A DNA stretch of 64,000 nucleotides from Mixophyes australis (taxonomy: Eukaryota > Chordata > Amphibia > Anura > Limnodynastidae), in the NCBI GenBank assembly GCA_036250195.1, contig JAVHZZ010000008.1:14968434-15032433 (forward strand), in the 5' to 3' direction. Within the stretch, counting starts at the first letter, position 1. Each line of letters starts with the position of its first letter. Both the position numbers and the translations under genes were made by a program. The notes below the pieces were generated by a model that was not told where the DNA came from, made no database searches, and was given only the letters and a program-made list of their open reading frames with translations. Below, piece by piece: positions 12,735-23,307 of the stretch.

Positions 12735-13020
12735 AATTGTGGTACCCAGTAAGTTTTCTCCTGAACAAACCATGTTACAATACAAGGGGTGCAAATTAGT
12801 TTATTATTTTACACATAAGATAAATACTGGCTGCTTTTTCATGTAGCACACAAATACTTGATAGCTTTAATTTTACACTGAAATTTACAGTTGATCTAGA
12901 GCATGCCCTACCCCAACTATAAATCTGTCCCTACATTTTAAATTACCTCCCCCTGCAATGCAACATGGTTTTGCCCAGGTGCAAAGTTGCTCCTATATTT
13001 TTGCTTAATGACTCAGACAA
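12735..13020 (+). repeat. Unclassified interspersed repeat, copy 1
   Basis: It shares TACAATACAAGGGGTGCAAA, ATAGCTTTAATTTTACACTG, AAATCTGTCCCTACATTTTA and GCAACATGGTTTTGCCC with copies at 14543-14845 and 19875-20190. No coding capacity and no terminal inverted repeats are visible. Confidence 0.7.
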
Positions 13021-13039
13021 CATCATGGTATTACCATAC

Positions 13040-13300
13040 TTGGCAATTTTATATTTCTCCCCACAGACATGTGAATTGTAAGTGCAGAGTGGTGCTGGAT
13101 ACCACCAACAACCTCATTTTGGACAGCCCCCATGGGGGTTGATAAGGTTAAAATTATGCGAATCGTGTCATCTAGGCCCCCATCCGGCCCACTTCACTAA
13201 GAAGTGAGCAGGATGCGGTTCAATGGTCTGTTCTGAGAGTCTGGGAGATCTCCCCGGAATTCTGGAGTCTCCAGGACATTCCGGGAGAATAGGCAAGAAT
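13040..13300 (-). mobile_element. Degraded copy of the CATACTTGCC MITE family
   Basis: It contains CCATACTTGGCAA near the left, GCCCACTTCACTAAGAAGTG in the middle, and TCCGGAATTCTGGAGTCTCC-like sequence towards GGCAAGAAT at the right. Termini are damaged, so the ends are approximate. Confidence 0.5.
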
Positions 13301-13530
13301 CGGTATCACATTCTTCTTCTATATGATGAGCATAAATTGCACTATCTGTTCCATTTCTGTCTGTCCGGCCATCATCATAGTATCACAACTTTAATTCTGA
13401 ATGCTGAATGTTATTGTCAGTTTCTGTTCTTATTCTATATTTACAAACAGCTGCATAGTACCACTTCCATTGTTCTGCGTGCTGGTTAGAATTCTCAGTC
13501 TTGGTTTTCATTTCATCATAAACACTTACA

Positions 13531-13678
13531 GACCCTAGTCTGTCTGTCTGTATGTGTGTATGTTAGGACATTTAAACTGTAAGCTCCCATGGGGCAGGGA
13601 CTGATGTGAATGAGTTCTCTGTACAGCGCTGCGGAATCAGTGGCGCTATATAAATAAATGGTGATGATGATGATGATA
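13531..13678 (+). mobile_element. SINE 3' half with L2-type tail
   Basis: It starts within the core (GACCCTAGTCTGTCTGTCTG) and runs through TGTAAGCTCCCATGGGGCAG to GGCGCTATATAAATAAATGG and a GAT repeat. It is 5'-truncated. Confidence 0.85.
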
Positions 13679-14542
13679 GGTACATGGTGATCTTGTATAG
13701 ATAAAAGGGACACGTGGCAAAAAAACCACAAGTAAAGATCTCCTGTAATATGTAAGCAATCAGACAGGATAGACATATTTATTTCTGTAATAATTTGAGC
13801 TCTTTAATGCAGCATTTTTCTAATTTACCCGGTATATTGTTGCAGGACATCTTTTAACTCGTTTGCGCACCAGGAAATAAGTTTATACTGTGCAATCTTG
13901 TGAATATACATTTATTCCCTTAGATCTGGTTAGAGTACTACTGCCACTTACAGTAGCTGCCTCGGCCGAGTAATGCTAATGGTTATAGGCTGAAAGATCT
14001 CCCCTGCATTGCATTCTATACAGAACGCTGTGCGTGTAATGGAATGTCCACCATTCTGGTTTTGGTGGCCAACACCAGGGTTTTCATTGACGAGTGAGAG
14101 TCCTTGGGTCACCGTAATACAGAAAGAGCCTCTACCTCTAGTGTTGAGTTACTCAGACATCACTAGCATTGCCCTTGCATATAAATCAGCCAATCCATGT
14201 AGTGCATTTTTGCAAAGCAAGTCTGCCAAGCTTTCAGTCACTCTCTGTCTGCTCTTAGAGAAGTTCCTCCCTCTGAACAGCCAATCTGCAGCAGATAAGT
14301 TTAATAGAGCGTGGTGGACCTTTATAATTATATTATTTAGCTCAGTAGTGCATAGTCTTCAACAAATATTAATGTTAATAGGAATTTGACCAGTTTTGTT
14401 CATCAGTGATTGAATTATTGCCTGAAGCTGAGAACACATTGATGCAATTATAGTGCAGATCACACAATAAGCTATCATTTGGTCAGATGTTGGAAGAGTG
14501 TGTACGATCTCACGATTATGTTTTATCTTACCAAAACACACT
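13679..14542. other. Unassigned non-coding DNA
   Basis: No exon. A short segment near 14170-14280 (CAGCCAATCCATGTAGTGCA) resembles 35225-35290 and may be an old repeat. Confidence 0.4.
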
Positions 14543-14845
14543 AAGGAAAGTAAGGCAATAAAAAGGAGTAAATGTTCTCCGGGTCAAACAATGTTACAAT
14601 GCAAGGGGTGCAAATTACATTATTATTTTGCACATAAGTTAAATACTGGCTGTTTTTCCATGTAGCACACAAATATTTGATAGCTTTATTTTTACACTGA
14701 AATTTAGTTAATCTAGGACATGTCCTACCCCAACAATAAATCTGTCCCAACATTTTAAATTTACCTACCCCTCCAATGCAACATGGTTTTGCCCACGTGC
14801 AAAGTTACTACTTTATGCTTTGCTCTCCTTAATGACTCAGGCCCA
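14543..14845 (+). repeat. Unclassified interspersed repeat, copy 2
   Basis: It opens with AAGGAAAGTAAGGCAATAAA and TAAATGTTCTCCGGG, then follows the same course as copies 1 and 3, closing with TTAATGACTCAGGCCC. Confidence 0.72.
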
Positions 14846-16368
14846 TCGTATCTGTCAGGCAAATGTGGCAGTGTGTATACGCTCACGACCAGCAGTGTAG
14901 GCAGATCTCTGTGGAGTTTGCAGAGTCACAATCTTTTCAGCAGATGGTTATGACAGATGAAGATCACAGATCTGAAGGTAAATCGTGTAGGTGTGTACAC
15001 AGGAATCCTCATGATCATCGGGACTTTCAGTCATTGGTAAAATCACTACAGAAATCGCATCTGAAGTAAAATGCAATAGTGTGACCACAGCTTTACTAGA
15101 AGATGTGCAATTTATTAGTTGAATTGATAGTTGCAGAAGACAAACTTCGTTTCACTTGTTTCGGATGAACACTTTCTAAGCATGGTGATTGGATGTGGCC
15201 AGTTTGGTTGTCTAGGTCTCACAGGATTGGATGTTTTTTCACTCAGCTACGTATCTACAAACCAATAAAAATCTGTCGTATTGACAGGTCTTTGTTTAAT
15301 TATGCACAAGTTGTCCTGACTTCTACTCATCCATTTTGCAGGATGTGCTTTAGTGTTGTCATGTTTAGCACAGAAAATGGTAATGCAACGCAGTATTTTG
15401 TCTAATAGACTTGTAGTTTCACAACACCTGGGGTGTCACAGGTTAGCCAACACCGCCTTAACCCATAACTATAAAACATGTTATTTTTTTATGTATTGTC
15501 TGTTTAGATGTTTGTTTATTGTCCAGGAGACAGATGTATTTTCAAGGCTCGTTCAAACCTATATGCTGGGTAAAAATGCACTGGAAACACGTTTAGATGA
15601 GGCATTTTTAACCTGTTTTGCAATGTACTTTTCATGTGTTGCACTATTGCCAATACAATATATTGTACAGGTTGAGCTCATTACTTATCTCTATCATATG
15701 CTACAACTGTCCCGATTTAGGCGGGACAGTCCCGATTCGAGGGCTCTGATCCACCATCCCGATTGGGACAGCTTTGTCCCTCAGGTGGGAAATTTGGAAT
15801 GTATCGACTGCTGCTCTGACATGCATTTGTGACCTGACCACACCCCCATTTTGACAGGCCACACCCCCTATCCTGCCTGAAGAAGAGGCAAGGTCTGAAG
15901 GTGCGTGAGAGGTGCCATGTTTGTCCTGCCATAGATAGGAAGAACAACAGCATCACCATTTATAACTGCAGGCTTTTCTTTATATACTTTTTATTAAAAA
16001 ATAAGCTGCAGGTACAGTAATTTTTTTAAATGTGAAAAACAATATAGTTACCAAAAATACATCTATATATCAGCATGGATGATATGTTCTTTGTGATTCC
16101 TTAAGGGCACTGGGCCTTGCATTGCTACTGGGCTGATAGTAAATGCCATACAAGGCTTTGCCCTCGACCATTTATACATAAACCTGTTTCTCTCGTGTCT
16201 TCATTCTAAGCCAACAAAAGACGTCATTGTTTGTGTGGTTGTCTCAGCTCTGTTTATATGAGGAGCTCAGTGTTACAACATGTGATATTCTGTTGTTTTA
16301 CAACGATGTCTTGTTTGAAAGCAAAGTTCAGAAACGTTTTAGAGAGTAATTTAATTTCCACCCATTGA
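14846..16368. other. Mostly unassigned; MITE fragment near 15705-15800
   Basis: The segment near 15705-15800 (CAACTGTCCCGATTTAGGCG, GGGACAGTCCCG) belongs to a short repeat also hinted at near 31035-31066. The longest ORF (15353-15832) has no recognisable domain and overlaps that repeat, so I do not call a gene. Confidence 0.35.
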
Positions 16369-16920
16369 TCATTATTATTATTTTTTATTTATAAGGCGCC
16401 ACAAGGTTTCCGTAGCGTCGTACATTATTACAGTTATAGTGTTACATAAGTACATAGATTGAAGAACAATAATAAATGCATGGATGCAATTAACAGAACA
16501 AATCAAATGGTATACATAAGCAATTCAGCATAAGATAAAACAGGGACAGAGAGGGGCAGACATGAGACATAGGGTACAGGCGTGAGACACTGTACAGGCG
16601 TGAGATACAGGGTACAGGCATGAGACATAGGGTACAGACGTGAGACACTGTACAGGCGTGAGACACTGTACAGGCGTGAGACACGGTACAGACGTGTGAT
16701 ATAGGGTACAGGTGTGAGACACGGTACAGGCGTGAGACACTGTACAGACATGAGACATAGGGTACAAATGAGGGCCACACGGTACAGACGTGAGACATAG
16801 GGTACAGACGTGAGACACGGTACAGACATGAGCCACAGGGTACAGATGTGAGCCACATGGTACAGACGTGAGACATAGTGTAGAGGACCCTACCCGTGAG
16901 AGCTTACATTCTAAAGGGAG
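16369..16920 (-). mobile_element. SINE/LINE-tail-like repeat interrupted by a minisatellite
   Basis: The left part reads TTATTTATAAGGCGCCACAA then GGTTTCCGTAGCGTCGTACA; the right part reads GGACCCTACCCGTGAGAGCT and TACATTCTAAAGGGAGGG. These are the two ends of a single tail-like repeat, spread apart by the tandem array at 16555-16880. The class is inferred from similarity to the L2-type tails. Confidence 0.55.
16555..16880. repeat. Minisatellite, about 18-20 bp unit
   Basis: About 17 imperfect copies of units such as GTACAGACGTGAGACATAGG. All three minus-strand frames stay open, giving false Cys/Val/Tyr-rich ORFs. Confidence 0.88.
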
Positions 16921-17143
16921 GGAGAAAGGAGAGACAAATGAAGCAAATAGGACAATAGTCATTGTTGGCTTCACTATGGCGCAGAGGTCTGCAAGATACT
17001 GAGGCCAGGATGTAGAGGCCTAGTTGGAGCCAGGAAGTTGCAGGGGCCTAGAAGCTGGAGATGCCATAATGGTGTCTGGGCCTAGGTACTGTAGAAGCCC
17101 GGATGGTGACAAGGGAGGTATGACAGTGGCGGTGTAATTAAAG

Positions 17144-17403
17144 CATACTTGCCAACTCTCCTGGGAGAGTGGCAATCTCCCTGATCTGCCCACTTCCTAG
17201 TGAAGTGGGCAGAATACGGTTCAAACGCCGCGATTCACCGGGAATCGCAGCATTTGGCCCCGCCCCTACTGTAAAATGACGCGATTCGCGTCATTACGTC
17301 ACGGGGCGGGGCTAAAATGACGCGATTTTCGGGCCCCCTCCCCCACACGCCCACCTCCTACTGGCAGCTCCCGGATCAAAAATATGAAATGTTGGCAAGT
17401 ATG
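17144..17403. mobile_element. CATACTTGCCAAC hAT-like MITE, reference-quality copy
   Basis: The termini are CATACTTGCCAAC and GTTGGCAAGTATG. Perfect 8-bp target duplications AATTAAAG lie at 17136-17143 and 17404-17411. The interior is CpG-rich with GGGGCGGGGC and AAAATGACGCGATT motifs. At 260 bp it is the cleanest member of the family here and has no coding capacity. Confidence 0.85.
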
Positions 17404-17411
17404 AATTAAAG

Positions 17412-17846
17412 TGGTAAAACAACGGCAAGGCTATATGATGACAAAGCGATATTTTGGCACAGCGATGTTATGGTAGAGCGGTACAATGGCAAAGGCAATA
17501 CAATAACGGTAGAGTTATGAGCGTTGAATACAAAGGCAATGGGGAAATAGTGTGTGTGTAATCAGTGCAGAGACAGCGGCAGCAGTGACATGGTGAGAAA
17601 TCAGAGGTGAGAGGGAACGTGGAAGGGTCAGAGAGAGAGAGGGGGCTGAGCAGCTGGATGGTGAGAATGAAGCAGGGAAACAAAGAGAGAAAACAAAGAT
17701 ATAATGACCAAGTTACAATGCGCAGGAGAGTGAGACGTGTAGTGTTATCTGCAGCAGGTGATGTTAGTTACCAGACAGAGTTTGTTCCCTGTTTATTCCA
17801 CTCTGTGGTTTAACCTTTCATAACGCTCTGTGATAAAAACACTTGC
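17412..17846. other. Unassigned non-coding DNA
   Basis: Purine-rich, with GAGAGAGAG runs near 17630. No gene or repeat recognised. Confidence 0.35.
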
Positions 17847-18017
17847 GGTATATCTACTAAACTGCGGGTCTGGAAAAGTGTAGATGTTGCCTATAGCAAC
17901 CAATCAGATTCTAGCTGTCATTTTGTAGAATGCACTAAATAAACGATAACTAGAATCTGATTGGTTGCTATAGGCAACATCACCTCTTTTTCAGACCTGC
18001 AGTTTAGTAAATATACC
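17847..18017. mobile_element. Fold-back MITE (ACTAAACTGCGGG family)
   Basis: Two arms are inverted copies: ATAGCAACCAATCAGATTCT on the left and the reverse complement, AGAATCTGATTGGTTGCTAT, on the right. The outer ends are GGTATATCTACTAAACTGC and GCAGTTTAGTAAATATACC. It recurs at 24651, 27789 and 36997. Confidence 0.85.
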
Positions 18018-18024
18018 TCTTAGG

Positions 18025-18470
18025 GCCTCATTCATGTTCAGACCTTACACCAATGAGCACAACTGCATGTAATTCATATCCAAACACAAATAACACTTAC
18101 CACTGCTTACGACTTGAAGGGCAGAGCGGGGTTGGGAAGGGTCCGATGGATGTCGGCCATGTTGTGTAAGGGCATAAGAACACATTGTATGTACAGTATG
18201 CATTAAGAACATCTTGATTTATATATTTAATGTAAAACAATTATAAATATATGTTTTTTAATCCAACCATATTTTTTTTTATTAATTATTACACTTTTTA
18301 GAGTTATTCATTTATTTTATAATATACAGTTTTTGTACGCGTACTGGATGTGACTTCATATTTCACATATGTTTGTGTGTATACTGCACTCTTTCCCGTC
18401 TGCTAACATACGGCAAGTACCATTTAGGCAGAGTGTACTTCTTATTTGAATCAGGCCTTTAATGTAGAAA
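18025..18470 (+). repeat. Unclassified AT-rich interspersed repeat, copy A
   Basis: It shares ACACATTGTATGTACAGT, AACATCTTG and CATATGT...GTATACTGCACTCT stretches with 47870-48578, and ends with the phrase GAATCAGGCC. It has no coding capacity. Confidence 0.6.
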
Positions 18471-18537
18471 AAACCCCAGCACCATTTTTCCTAAGAATTG
18501 TTTATATGTTTCTCACTTGAGTTGTGTTGGTTACAAG

Positions 18538-19626
18538 CAGGGCCGCCATCAGGGGAGTACGGCCAGTACAGCTGTGAGGGGCCCGGACAGACTAGGGGGC
18601 CCGGACAGACCTCTCCTTTCTCTCCGGGCTCCCTGGACTGTCCGGACCCCTCAGTCTGAGGCACTGTGCTGCGCCTTCTTCTCCGCGATGCAGCAGCTCC
18701 CAGACTCTGATAGGCTGGGACATGGTAATGTCATCACTGCGCGCCGCACCCCCAGTCTGTCAGTGACCGGGAGCTGCAGCATTGCGGAGGAGAAGGTAAC
18801 TTAATTGGGTATTCATTTGATAGGGGAGGGGCAGATAGAAGATTAGGGGGCATTAACTGTGATTGGGGGAGGTAAGAGGGGCAAATTTACTGCAATTGTG
18901 GGGGGGGGGGGAGGGAAACATTCACTTTGGGGGGAGGGGAGAGGGGGACATTCACTTTAGGTGGATGGGAGAGGGGGACATTTGCTGTGATTGCAGGGAT
19001 GGGAGAGGGAGACATTTACTTTGGGGGGAGAATAGAGGGGGATATTTACTTTGGGGGAGGTGAGAGGGGGACATTTACTGTGATTGGGGGGGAGAGGGGA
19101 ACATTCACTTTGTGGGGAGGGAAGAGTGGTACATTTACTCTGATTGGGTGGGGGGAGAGGGGAATGTTTATTTTGGGGGAGGGAAGAGGGGAACATTTGC
19201 TGTGATTGCAGGGATGGGAGAGGGAGACATTTACTTTGGGGGGAGAATAGAGGGGGATATTTACTTTGGGGGAGGTGAGAGGGGGACATTTACTGTGATT
19301 GGGGGGGAGAGGGGAACATTCACTTTGTGGGGAGGGAAGAGTGGTACATTTACTCTGATTGGGTGGGGGGAGAGGGGAATGTTTATTTTGGGGGAGGGAA
19401 GAGGGGAACATTTGCTGTGATTGCAGGGATGAGAGAGGGGGACATTTACTGTGATTGGGGGGGAGAGGAGAACATTTACTGTGATGAGGGATTGGGGGGA
19501 GGCATGTACTGTGATGAGGGATAGGGGGCGCATGTATGGCGAAGAGGGAGGGGGGCGCATGTATGGGGAGGGGGGCCTTGCCAGATTAATTAGTACTGGG
19601 CCCCATAGTTTCTGATGGCAGCCCTG
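18538..19626. mobile_element. Non-autonomous hAT-like element with internal minisatellite
   Basis: The termini CAGGGCCGCCATCAG and CTGATGGCAGCCCTG form a 15-bp inverted repeat with one mismatch. Flanking 8-mers GTTACAAG (18530-18537) and CTTACAAG (19627-19634) match at 7 of 8 positions. A GC-rich left part (to about 18800) is followed by a G-rich tandem array. No transposase is encoded. Two related elements are at 29829 and 60901. Confidence 0.82.
18860..19560. repeat. G-rich minisatellite with a 215-bp higher-order repeat
   Basis: Units of about 28-32 bp centre on GGGACATTTACTTTGGGGG. The block starting TTGCAGGGATG begins at 18991, 19206 and 19421, so a 215-bp super-unit is repeated in tandem. 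Open frames here are repeat artefacts. Confidence 0.88.
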
Positions 19627-19874
19627 CTTACAAGGTCACGTTAATGGTGGAAAAAGGTCTGACATCATTTATCTTGATTTCAGGATTTACATCAAATACA
19701 CCTGCAGTTTCAATAAAGGTGTTTATACTTTTTATATCCACTGTAATAGTGCTCTGTGCTGCAGGGTCTTTGAGATGAGTTAATCAGTGTTCTGTTAAAG
19801 TGAGAATATATATTTCTGCAGAGAAGCTGATCATTTTAAATATTATTTCCAACCATAAGGAAGCAGAAAACATA

Positions 19875-20190
19875 AGGCATTAAGGAAAGTAAGGCAAAAA
19901 AAGGAGTAAATGTTCTCCGGGAAAAACCATGTTACAATGCAAGGGGTGCAAATTAGTTTATTATTTTGCACATAAGTTAAACACTGGCTGTTTTCTCATG
20001 TAGCACACAAATACTTGATAGCTTTATTTCTACACTGAAATTTAAAGTTGATCTAGGATATGCTCTCCCCCAACTATAAATCTGTCCCCACATTTTATAG
20101 TTACCTCCCCCTCCAACGCAACATGGTTTTGCCCAGGTGCAAAGTTATTTCTTTTTTATGATTTGCTCTTTTTAATGACTCAGGCCCAAC
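19875..20190 (+). repeat. Unclassified interspersed repeat, copy 3
   Basis: It opens with TTAAGGAAAGTAAGGCAAAA and ends TTTTTAATGACTCAGGCCC, running parallel to copy 2 throughout. The class is unknown. Confidence 0.72.
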
Positions 20191-20948
20191 ATTTGCAAAT
20201 CATCATGAGATCCTTTGTAGGATATGAATATACAAAATTGGACAGTTCCTCCTTTAAACAATCTTTAGTTCTACGACACTTGTCTATTATTGGAATCGTT
20301 TAGAAATTCAATTGTATTTGGCCAGTTTGAGGGCATTGAACTTGTTTGCAGTGCGATAAGGTTTTTCAGGATGGTTCATTTTGAGTGTGACTGCTGTGTC
20401 CAAAGTTTGAGTTCTCCGCTTAAAGTTGAAACAAAAGACATTAAAATAAAATGTTGCCAGTTTGAGCATAAAAGGTTACATCCTATAATATTTTTAAAAT
20501 TTGTTTATTTCGAACATCCAACTTGTGAAACAAATTTAAGCATCTCTGCTATTTAGATACATTCTGCGAGAGATTGTCTTTATAAATTGTCTTTTTTTTA
20601 CATTCTTGACCCTTTGAATTCCTAAATCTCCATAGTACCATGTTGGAGCTTGTAATCTCTTTATGAATCCACGTAGTAAAGGTTGTGTAAGGTATTGTAA
20701 ATGTAAAGGGTGCAAATTTTTTTTTTCCTTTATATTCCAAGGTTAAATGGTTACATATAAACAGGAGGTTGTAGAAGAAATAATTATTGACAGAACTATT
20801 TGTTGTTTTTAATAGTTATCACAATTTACTGATTCATTTGGCTGACTAGAGAGAATGTTCATCGGAATTTTGCTTTTCAGACTGGCACAATCACTTTGTA
20901 AAACACCTTTGCCCAGAACAAGATCACCTGTTATCTTTGTGCAAAAGT
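20191..20948. other. Unassigned non-coding DNA
   Basis: AT-rich; no exon or nameable repeat. The 88-residue ORF at 20290-20556 has no motif. Confidence 0.35.
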
Positions 20949-20956
20949 ACTTAAAG

Positions 20957-21566
20957 CATAGTTGCCAACATTACCAATTTGTGTCCCGGGAGGTCCGGTG
21001 GCTAAGTGGTTAGTACTTCTGCCTCACAGCACTGGGGTCATGAGTTCAATTCCCGACCATGGCCTTATCTGTGAGGAGATTGTATGTTCTCCCCGTATTT
21101 GCGTGGGTTTCCTCCGGGTGCTTCGGTTTCCTCCCACACTCCAAAAACATACTAGTAGGTTAATTGGCTGCTATCAAAATTGACCCTAGTCTCTCTCTCT
21201 GTCTGCGTGTGTGTTAGGGAATTTAGACTGTAAGCTCCAATGGGGCAGGGATTGATGTGTGTGTGAGTTCTCTGTACAGCGCTGCAGAATCAGTGGCGCT
21301 ATATAAATAAATGTGGATGTGTGGGGCTTGGGCTCGAAGAATCCTGTTGTTACCCCCACCCCCATAGCCTGCTTCACCTTTTTGTCTACTAAAAATAGGG
21401 GACGGGGCCACAATGACACGTACCTGGCACCACTAACCCTTGCCCCCTCAGTTTAATTTGCAGAGGCGACCGGGAATTAGGAGAATTGCCTGCTCTCCAG
21501 GGAGTCCGGGAGACCGACCCGGATTTCGGGAGTCTCCTGGACATTCCGGGAGAGTTAGCAAGTATG
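20957..21566. mobile_element. CATACTTGCC hAT-like MITE split by a SINE
   Basis: Ends are CATAGTTGCCAAC and GTTAGCAAGTATG. Perfect 8-bp target duplications ACTTAAAG lie at 20949-20956 and 21567-21574. The MITE sequence is interrupted at about 20995 and resumes at about 21316, around a SINE. Confidence 0.82.
20995..21315 (+). mobile_element. tRNA-headed SINE inserted in a MITE
   Basis: Full-length copy: head GGTGGCTAAGTGGTTAGTAC, B-box-like GAGTTCAATTCC, core, and tail GGCGCTATATAAATAAATG. The exact insertion boundaries are uncertain by a few bases. Confidence 0.85.
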
Positions 21567-21861
21567 ACTTAAAGAATCACATATTTGGCTTCTAAATGCC
21601 ACATACAGCATTGTACTTGCTTCCTCCCTATGTGACAGCTCCAAAGGTAAAGGATGTGTGAGTGTCAGGCTTTCTTATCATACTAATAGATGCACATATT
21701 TTATTTACCATAGACAGCTAAAGCAGAAGCACCTCTATTTAAAAGTATTTAAAAAAATATCTGCAAACACTTTTAAAATAAATAAATAAAATAAGTTTGA
21801 GATATTATTATTATTATTATTATTATGATTCTTATTATTACATTTCAATATGGTATTGAAT

Positions 21862-22182
21862 CATAGTTGCCTGTTCCCCCAGAATATCCTGGAGACTCCT
21901 GGACTGGGGGAAAGACCTCCTGGACTCCACAGAGCAGGCAATTCTCCTGCTAGGGCACATAGGCACCTGCAGTGTGGGTGTGGCCATGCCTTTATTATGC
22001 AAATTGCATCATGAAGCCCCACCCACCCCAGTTAACACTGAGTGGACAAGGATGTGATAACGCTATTAGAATCATATGCCTCGCAACCTTGATTATGCAA
22101 ATGACAACATCAAGCCCCACCTACCTCTTCTTTTTGTACCCCACCTCCACATGTCCCTGATGGGTGGGCATGGAAAGTATGG
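21862..22182. mobile_element. Diverged CATA(C/G)TTGCC MITE
   Basis: It begins CATAGTTGCCTG and ends near GAAAGTATGG. Flanking 8-mers TATTGAAT (21854-21861) and TATTTAAT (22183-22190) match at 7 of 8. The interior shows TCCTGGAGACTCCTGGACT and TTATGCAAAT stretches. Confidence 0.65.
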
Positions 22183-22640
22183 TATTTAATACAAAAAGGA
22201 ATGCTTAGTTGCAAATACCTAACATAATTATCATTTCAGTGTATGTTTATAGCTATTTGTCTGATTCTAAATGTCCCACACAAGACTATTTATACATATA
22301 TACATTTTCTTTGCGACTACATTGTAAGTTAACAAGATACATCACATATATTGGGGTAAATATATTAATGTCCGGATTCTTCAACTCCGGCGTGTTCAGC
22401 GTCTTCGGCGATTAAATTTAAAGCGGCGCTGCATTGTAAAGGGAAACTTTTACCCCATTGTGTCATAGCGCTAGCTCTGTTTACCTGAAGGTCTCCATGT
22501 TAGTGTGTTAAAATGTTATTGCTTAAAAGAGGAATCCAATTATAACAGTTACATTAGACTTGAAACTGCTATGTCAGTATATGTCAGTAACTATCACGTT
22601 ATATTATATTGCTGTGATGAGTTGCAGAACAAGTCTGAGT

Positions 22641-23070
22641 CATTCATCAGAACACAGTGCCCCTTCATTAGAACACTGTGCCATTTCATCAGAACACTGT
22701 GCCCCTTCATCAGAATACTGTGCCCATTCATCAGAACACTATGCCCATTCATCAGAACACTATGCTCATTCATCAGAACACTGTGCCATTTCATCAGAAC
22801 ACTATGCCCCTTCATCAGAACACTGTGCCATTTCATCAGAACACTGTGCCCCTTCATTAGAACACTGTGCCCCTTCATTAGAACACTGTGCCCCTTCATC
22901 AGAACACTGTGCCCATTCATTAGAACACTGTGCCCCTTCATAATACCAGGGTATCCCTTCATCAGAGCACTGTGCCCCTTCATAATCACACTGTGCCCCT
23001 TCATAATCACACTGTGCCCCTTCACAATCACGCTGTGCCTCTTCATAATAACATTGTGCCTTTTCATCAG
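22641..23070. repeat. 21-bp minisatellite
   Basis: About 20 copies of a unit like CCTTCATCAGAACACTGTGC plus one base. The period is a multiple of three, so each open frame gives a clean 7-residue repeat (CPFIRTL, HCAPSSE, HQNTVPL on +). At least one minus frame is open too. The degenerate right end uses CATAATCAC units. Confidence 0.9.
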
Positions 23071-23307
23071 TTCCCCTAAAATCTCACAAGCCACTGGTTG
23101 CCTATGTACTAAACTAATAAAGCAGGTTGAAAAGGTTATACATTTTGGTTTTTACTAAATCTGAAATGTTGGGTGCATTTTGCATAGAATTTAAACAGCA
23201 TTTGAGGGTACAATAAATGGATTTGTGTCAGAAGTATTGCCTGCTTAGTCTGCATTTTTGGGGGGGAAATGGCGTAGTTTCTGATCACTGATTATGTCTT
23301 CCTGCAG

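Noticed and set aside
15353..15832. 159-codon + strand ORF
   Set aside because: No recognisable motif, no splice support, and its 3' part overlaps a repeat containing GGGACAGTCCCG.
16490..16974. Three overlapping minus-strand ORFs rich in Cys, Val and Tyr
   Set aside because: All three frames of one minisatellite; no conserved start or domain.
18863..19560. Gly-rich (+) and Pro/Ser-rich (-) ORFs
   Set aside because: G-rich minisatellite within a hAT-like element; frames repeat with the 215-bp block.
22505..23158. 217-codon ORF with CPFIRTL repeats
   Set aside because: Product of the 21-bp minisatellite; the other + frames and a minus frame are open over the same bases.
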